NCBI GenBank assembly: GCA_964291445.2
Contig: OZ219863.1
Span: 851,496 to 915,495, forward strand
Length of the DNA stretch: 64,000 bases
DNA from: JAPOXR01 sp964291445
Lineage (GTDB): Bacteria > Pseudomonadota > Alphaproteobacteria > Rhodobacterales > Rhodobacteraceae
Reading direction: 5' to 3'
Positions within the stretch are counted from its first letter, which is position 1. The number at the start of each line of letters is the position of its first letter. Below, piece after piece: positions 59,449 through 64,000 of this stretch. The notes under the pieces were generated by a model. It searched no databases. It was not told the origin of the DNA and saw only the letters and a list, made by a program, of their open reading frames with translations. The translations under genes and the position numbers were made by a program.

Positions 59449-59969
59449 ACAGTTGGTGAAGATCAAGATGGACCAGAATGTCATTATTCTTGACAGAATA
59501 ATGGCTTTACCAGACGAGCAGTCAGCCCCGATTCGTGCTCAAATAACGTGGGTACCTGAACAGGTAAACTACAGATCTGGCCATGCGGGTGGAGGGGGTT
59601 AGTCCGGAAGTGATCAAACAGTCTGAAATACATGGACTCACCGTAAATGCTCGACCTCATGCCTGCCGGGCCGGGTGCGTGCACCCGCGAGGAAGGGTTG
59701 CGGGGACGGTGCCAGCCCGGCAGGACATAGCGGGCATGGCTGGCCACCGGGTGCAGGCGGGAGAGTTGCTGCTCCAGCGACCAGTCGGTCCACCGGTCGC
59801 GGGCTTCGACCTCGCCGGGCGGATCACCGATATCTGAAGAGGGTGCGACCATGATGATCGATGCCATGGCATTATGACATCCGGATAGCCGGCAGATTCA
59901 TGGACCCGATGTCGGAGACCGGCTGGAGGGCAGGCTTATGTCGTATGCAGGTGTCAATGGGCGACACTA
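59449..59969. other. Intergenic region between porin 4 leader and IS427 copy B
   Basis: About 520 bp. It holds the porin 4 operator at 59551-59568. A 127-codon minus-strand frame has no family features. Nothing else is recognised. Confidence 0.45.
59551..59568 (-). promoter_or_regulatory. Direct-repeat operator of porin 4
   Basis: In gene orientation the site reads TTTACCTGTTCAGGTACC, the same 12-bp-period pair as the other porin sites. It is centred about 250 bp before the start codon. Confidence 0.55.
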
Positions 59970-60841
59970 GGGCCTGTTGACAATCATGTTGCCGCCACCA
60001 CCCCCGCCACGAGGTGAATGGCCGCAGCGAAGCTCTTATCGGTCTTGTCGTAGCGGGTGGCGATCGACCGGAACTCCTTGTTTTTTGCGAAAAAGTTCTC
60101 GATCTGGTGCCGCCATTTGTACATCTCCTGGTCATGCTCCCGGAGCTTGCTCCGGTTTCGTCTCGCAGGAATCACCGCCATGGCTCCGCTCTCTTCTACC
60201 TCTGCCAGCAGCCAATCGGCATCGAATGCCTTGTCGCCGATGAGGGCGCCGGTGCCGAGATCCTGCAAAAGTGCCGGCACCCCGACAAGATCATGCGCCT
60301 GTCCGGGAAGGGTGACGAACCTCACGAGATATCCCAGCGCGTCCACGATGGCCACGATCTTGCTGGTCAGGCCGCCTCTCGAGCGTCCGATACCCTGGCG
60401 GCAGGTCCCCCCTTTGCGCCGGCCGCCTTCTGGTGCGCCTGGACGATGGTGCCGTCCACGAACACGTATTCGAGGTCGAACGCATCAGACAACTCGTTGA
60501 AAACCTGCTCGAAAACATCGGAAAGGGCCCATCTGCGGAACCGTTTGAACACGCTGTTCCAGTTGCCGAAATGCGCCGGAAGGTCGCGCCAGGGCGAGCC
60601 GGTGCGGGTCCGCCAGAGCACTGCCTCGAGAAACATTCTGTTATCTGCCGCGGTGACACCGGGATCGGTATCCTTTCCGGGCAATATGTGCTCGATCCGC
60701 GCCCACATGGCGTCGGTGAGTACCGTCCTGTCTTCATTCATCTGTCATTTGCCTCTGCTGCTCATGCCGCCGTTTTGGCGTGCTGTTGCGAGGAAAATGG
60801 CATCGGCTGCCCTGTTTCGCAACCCGAATGTCAACAGGCCC
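59970..60841 (-). mobile_element. IS5-family (IS427-group) insertion sequence, copy B, 872 bp
   Basis: It has the same length and ends as copy A: GGGCCTGTTGACAATC at the left, TA outside each end (59968-59969 and 60842-60843), and ATGTCAACAGGCCC at the right. The right inverted repeat has diverged slightly. It is in the same orientation as copy A, about 59 kb away. Confidence 0.9.
59984..60741 (-). CDS. IS427-group transposase, two frames (orfA 60367-60741, orfB from 59984)
   Basis: OrfA (124 aa) starts MNEDRTVLTDAMWARIEHIL and holds the first catalytic Asp in VDGTIVQAHQ. OrfB continues after an AAAGGGGGG run near 60408 with LIGDKAFDADWLLAE and YKWRHQIENFFAKNKEF. The slip run differs by one base from copy A (A3G6 instead of A4G5), yet both keep the same pair of frames, so programmed frameshifting is likely. 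The transposase looks intact. DDE cut-and-paste activity is expected. Confidence 0.83.
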
Positions 60842-61035
60842 TAGGACTCATCGGATGTCGGATGCAGAGATTCTAATTATGACTCTATCTGACTGATTTG
60901 ACACGTCTTTTTGAATCGGTGTCATTTTTTTCATGATCCGTAATCGATGGAGTGGACGCCCCCTCCGAACGGCGTCAAGATGCGCCAGAGAAAACGCCAG
61001 ATCAACTGCGCGTAAAATCGACGAGGAGAGCGTCC

Positions 61036-62081
61036 ATGGAACACACTACCATCATCGGCATCGACATATCAAAGCGAAGCTTCCAGCTGCACGGCGCCAC
61101 CGCCGAAGGCAAGCCGGTCTTCCGGAAGTCACTGTCACGCCGGCAAATTCCTCGGCTTCCTCTCGAAGGTCCCATCCTGCCTGGTCGTCATGGAGGCCTG
61201 CGGCGGTGCCCATCACTGGGGCCGGCAGATCATCGCCATGGGCCATGACTGCAGGCTCATTCCGCCGGTCTACGTGAAACCCTTCGTCAAGCGCCAGAAG
61301 AATGACATGAATGATGCCGCCGCCACCGCCCTGGCCGCACAGCGCCCGACCATGCGCTTCGTCGTGGTGAAGTCCGAGGAGGCCCAGGCCGATGCCATGC
61401 TCTTTCGGACCAGGGCATTGCTGGTGCGGCAGCGAACGCAGACCATCAATTCGCTCCGGGGTCATCTCGCCGAGTTCGGCATGGTGGCACCGCGGGGAGC
61501 GGCGAATGTCGAGAGACTGCGCCAGGAGATGGAAGGCGCACAGGAGCCACCGCCGGAGCAGGTGGCCGAGATGGCCGAGCTCATGTTCGATCAGATCGCC
61601 ATGCTCACCGCGCAGATCACCGGCCTCGACAAGGAGATCCGCACCAGGGCCAGGGAGCGCGAGCGAGATGAAGCGGCTGATGACCATCCCGGGCATCGGG
61701 CCGATCTGTGCCATGGCCGTGCATGCCTTTGCCCCGCCGATGGCGAGCTTCCGCCGCGGACGCGACTTCGCGTCCCTGGATAGGGCTGACACCCCGGGAG
61801 CATTCGAACGGCCGGCCGGCAGCGGCTCGGGCGGATCACCAAGATGGGACAGCGGGATCTGCAGGCAATTGCTGGTCCTCGGTGCCACCGCGGTGCTCAG
61901 GCACCGGCGAGAGAGCGAGGTGCAGAATGATCCCTGGCTGGCGAGGATGATATCCGCCGGGAAGCCGCCGAAGCTAGGTGGCGGTGGCGCTGGCGAACAA
62001 GATGGCGCGCATCATCTGGGCGCTGTCGGTGAAGGAGCGAGGACCTACCGCACGCCGGCGGCGATTGCGGCGGCAGGATGA
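61036..62081 (+). pseudogene. IS110/IS1111-type transposase, several frameshifts
   Basis: The frame from 61036 reads MEHTTIIGIDISKRSFQLHG, then breaks near 61140. It resumes with VVMEACGGAHHWGRQIIAMG and KNDMNDAAATALAAQRPTMR, breaks again near 61670 at the start of MKRLMTIPGIGPICAMAVHA, and breaks at least once more before a TYRTPAAIAAAG end. DEDD residues are in GIDISK, MEACG and NDMND, and the C-terminal IPGIGP region is normal. It lacks a single open frame, so it is inactive. The flanking ends are not clear. Confidence 0.8.
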
Positions 62082-62376
62082 CTACCGGGAAGGGAAGAGA
62101 GAGCGAGATTGCTACCGGGCAAGCTGGCTGCCTGGCGAGGAATACCTGGGCTCTGCAGAGCCGGCGCTCGAGCGCGTGATCTGCGGATAACCCCGGTCGG
62201 TGCGGTGAGGACGACAGACAACCATAGGGGCAAAAGGTCATTGAAGGCTGGGTCGGAAAAACCAGTGCCCGAACGAAGGGCTTCGAGCCCGTGTAAGCGA
62301 TTTGGATCCGATCCACGTACACCATATGGGCCCGCAGCGAATGAATGCTGCACCGAGAGGCCGGACATACGACAGT
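62082..62376. other. Gap between two IS110-type elements
   Basis: About 295 bp with no gene. It may hold the right end of the IS1111-type element. Its last bases, GACAGTACCT with 62377, form the left target of the next IS110 copy. Confidence 0.45.
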
Positions 62377-62711
62377 ACCTCGTATGACCAGAATCAAGGA
62401 ATAGAGAAGTACAAGAAGTAGTACTTTGTACACGCGGGCCTTCCCTGTGGAAAACTCCGCGGTTGCCGTGCAGCTTCGCCTTCTCCATTCTTGAGCCGGG
62501 CTCGCCGTCGCCAGCTGTCACCGACTGACTTCCGGCAACGACGAAGCGGGGTGTCATGCCCCGCAAGGCGGGTCGGACCGATAGTGCCTTGGATCACGAA
62601 AGTGGATCCGTGTTTAAGCATGGTCGGCCCGCCTTCCCGAGCGCCTCCCGGGTCCTGGATGGATGCCCTGGGTTTTTGAACCGGATCATCGCGAGAATAG
62701 GAGCGGGAGAC
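62377..62711 (+). ncRNA. IS110 left end with candidate bridge RNA, copy B
   Basis: This 335-bp stretch is the inverted equivalent of 105-436. It contains an outer stem GGCGGGTCGGACC (62567-62579) with GGTCGGCCCGCC (62622-62633), an inner hairpin (62591-62609) and two variable guide-like arms (62580-62589 and 62610-62619). IS110-group elements are known to carry a bridge RNA here, with loops that pair with target and donor DNA. The fold was drawn by eye. The other part (62490-62540) can form a second stem-loop that may be the donor loop. Confidence 0.5.
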
Positions 62712-63657
62712 ATGGCAAATCTAGTGGCAGGCATTGATGTCAGCAAGGACAAACTGGACATCCATCTGGATGGCGAGGACAGGACACTTCCCAATAACCG
62801 GGACGGCTTCCGGGCCATTGCCAGATGGTTTCGGAAGGAAGAAGGTCGGCCGGGTCATCCTCGAGGCCACCGGGCGCATGCACCGGGCACTCTTGCAATC
62901 CCTGCATGCGAAGGGCTTTGCCGTCTGCGTCGTCAACCCCCGCCCAGTCCAGGGATTTTGCCAAAGCCAGCGGAAAGCTCGCCAAGACCGACCGGGTCGA
63001 TGCCAGGATGCTGGCCGCCTTCGGCGTCGCCTTCCCGGACATGGCGCCTGCCGAGCCGCGCGGGCATCTCCTCGAGCAACTCGGCGACATGCTGGTGGCA
63101 CGGGAAATGCTTGTCGATCAGCGGGCGAAGGCGAGGATCGTGCACGCCGAGCTCCGGCGATCCGCTGTCCAGAAAGCGGCTCCCCCGTCTCGTTGCCATG
63201 TATGACCGAGAGATCGAGCGCTATGACAAGGCGATCAGGGAGTTGATTGATGGCGATTCCCACCCATGCCGAGCGCTACCGGATCCTGACCTCGATCCCC
63301 GGTATCGGGCCGGTCACCGCGGCAGCGCTGATCTCGTGGATGGCCGAGCTCGGACAGCATCGGCAATCGCCAGGCAGTCGGCGCTCATTGGCGTGGCGCC
63401 ATTCGCCCGCGACAGCGGGGTCCATTCCGGGGCACGGCACGTGGCCGGCGGGGCGCAGGAGGCCACGAGATCTGCTCTACATGGCAGCCTTGACGGCGAA
63501 ATCGCACAATCCGCAGATGATCATGATCTACCAGCGGCTGCGGAACCAGGGCAAGCACCACAACGTGGCGCTGGTGGCGGTGATGCGCAAGCTCATCGTC
63601 ACTGCCAACGCGCTCCTTCGCGATGGTCGTGCCTGGTCGGAGCGGGCGCCGGCCTGA
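62712..63657 (+). pseudogene. IS110-family transposase, frameshifted
   Basis: The gene starts MANLVAGIDVSKDKLDIHLD, with the first catalytic Asp. It breaks near 62835, continues VGRVILEATGRMHRALLQSL in a second frame, breaks again near 62945 and goes on as KASGKLAKTDRVDARMLAAF. It then has RILTSIPGIGPVTAAALISW, and ends LRNQGKHHNVALVAVMRKLI with WSERAPA at 63657. At least three frame changes are needed. The DEDD residues in GIDVSK, EATG and DRVDAR and the IPGIGP motif are all present. It is a recent pseudogene of the element whose intact start lies at 1-104. Confidence 0.88.
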
Positions 63658-63837
63658 CCGCCTGCCCGCCGAGGCGGCGTTCATGAAGCGGATGCCTCCT
63701 GCTGCCTGCGGCAGCCGGGGCAGATCGGCGTGTCTGGCAGCATCGGCGGGCTGTGGAGAACAACTGTATGACCTGTGTATGGATTTGTATAAACTCGGGG
63801 CAACTTCAAAAAACCCCCTTGCAATCAAACATGGATG
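63658..63837 (+). mobile_element. IS110 right end, copy B
   Basis: About 180 bp after the transposase end, running to CATGGATG just before the putative CT core at 63838-63839. No inverted repeats are expected in this family. The end is placed by the guide pairing described in the findings and by where the Calx-beta frame begins. Confidence 0.4.
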
Positions 63838-64000
63838 CTTGACCGCAGTCCGAGTTGTTCAGAATCCTGCTTGCACCACGGGGGGCGTCCACATACGTGC
63901 CGGGGGTGAGCGCCTGGTAATCCGTCCTGCGAGGTCGCGCGGTGCCGCCCGACTGCTCGGCATAGGCGACCGTCACCTGCCGGCCGCTGGCGGCGTCAAG
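63838..64000 (-). pseudogene. Fragment of a Calx-beta-domain surface protein (continues beyond the window)
   Basis: The minus strand entering from the right edge reads ASGRQVTVAYAEQSGGTARP, then DYQALTPGTYV. This resembles the strand pattern of Calx-beta repeats (VxVxYxxxxGTAxxxxDYxxxxGT), which occur in large adhesins and haemolysin-like proteins. Similarity ends near 63880, and the frame stops shortly after entering the IS110 right end. The gene appears to be interrupted by the element. The rest lies outside the window. Confidence 0.5.

Overview
The window looks like alphaproteobacterial chromosome. The rRNA operon has the order 16S, tRNA-Ile(GAT), tRNA-Ala(TGC), 23S, 5S, tRNA-fMet. There are Rhodobacter-type porins, neighbouring msrP and msrQ genes, a heparinase-like gene before purH, and lspA followed by a DUF3035 lipoprotein. 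Together these point towards Rhodobacterales or Rhodospirillales, but the genus cannot be read from the sequence alone. Many genes at the two ends are broken by insertion sequences, frameshifts or stops, as in a genome undergoing decay.

Layout. Positions 1-8 kb are an accessory region. It holds the 5' end of an IS110-family element, a LacI fragment, an IS5/IS427 element (copy A), a transposase remnant, and a small operon of a ribbon-helix-helix protein, a truncated SMC-like ATPase and an AlbA_2/Schlafen-type protein. A recombinase fragment, a frameshifted DNA methyltransferase and a GNAT/DUF1778 toxin-antitoxin pair follow. The rRNA operon occupies 8.1-13.2 kb on the minus strand. Core genes fill 13.6-20.3 kb (msrQ, msrP, clpB, pyrF, dinB). 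Porin 1 and porin 2 sit in inverted orientation around a formate dehydrogenase gene (20.4-27.2 kb). A mostly housekeeping stretch follows to 42.4 kb: ureohydrolase, haloacetate-dehalogenase-like hydrolase, truB, rbfA, maoC-like, heparinase-like, purH, lspA, lipoprotein, glycosyltransferase 25, mannose-1-phosphate guanylyltransferase and two M16 peptidases. Porin 3, tRNA-Val and rpmJ come next.

From 45.3 to 56.6 kb lies a minus-strand branched-chain-type ABC transporter cluster (acyl-CoA ligase, livG, livH, livM, livK, livF, paaK-like). It looks like an uptake-and-activation system for an organic acid. An accessory block carrying a nonsense-mutated second AlbA_2 gene splits it. A TbpB-like lipoprotein and porin 4 follow. 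The right end is again mobile DNA: IS427 copy B, a decayed IS110/IS1111-type transposase, and a second IS110 element inverted relative to the first and lying against a Calx-beta-like fragment.

Two structures stand out. First, the four porins share a leader block of about 140 bp, a 3' terminator and an 18-bp direct-repeat site about 250 bp upstream, while the central ~190 codons of each gene are unrelated. Second, the long non-coding ends of the two IS110 copies are conserved except in small clusters. One pair of clusters flanks a hairpin inside a stem, like the guide loop of an IS110 bridge RNA, and in the right copy these guides can pair with the DNA flanking the insertion.
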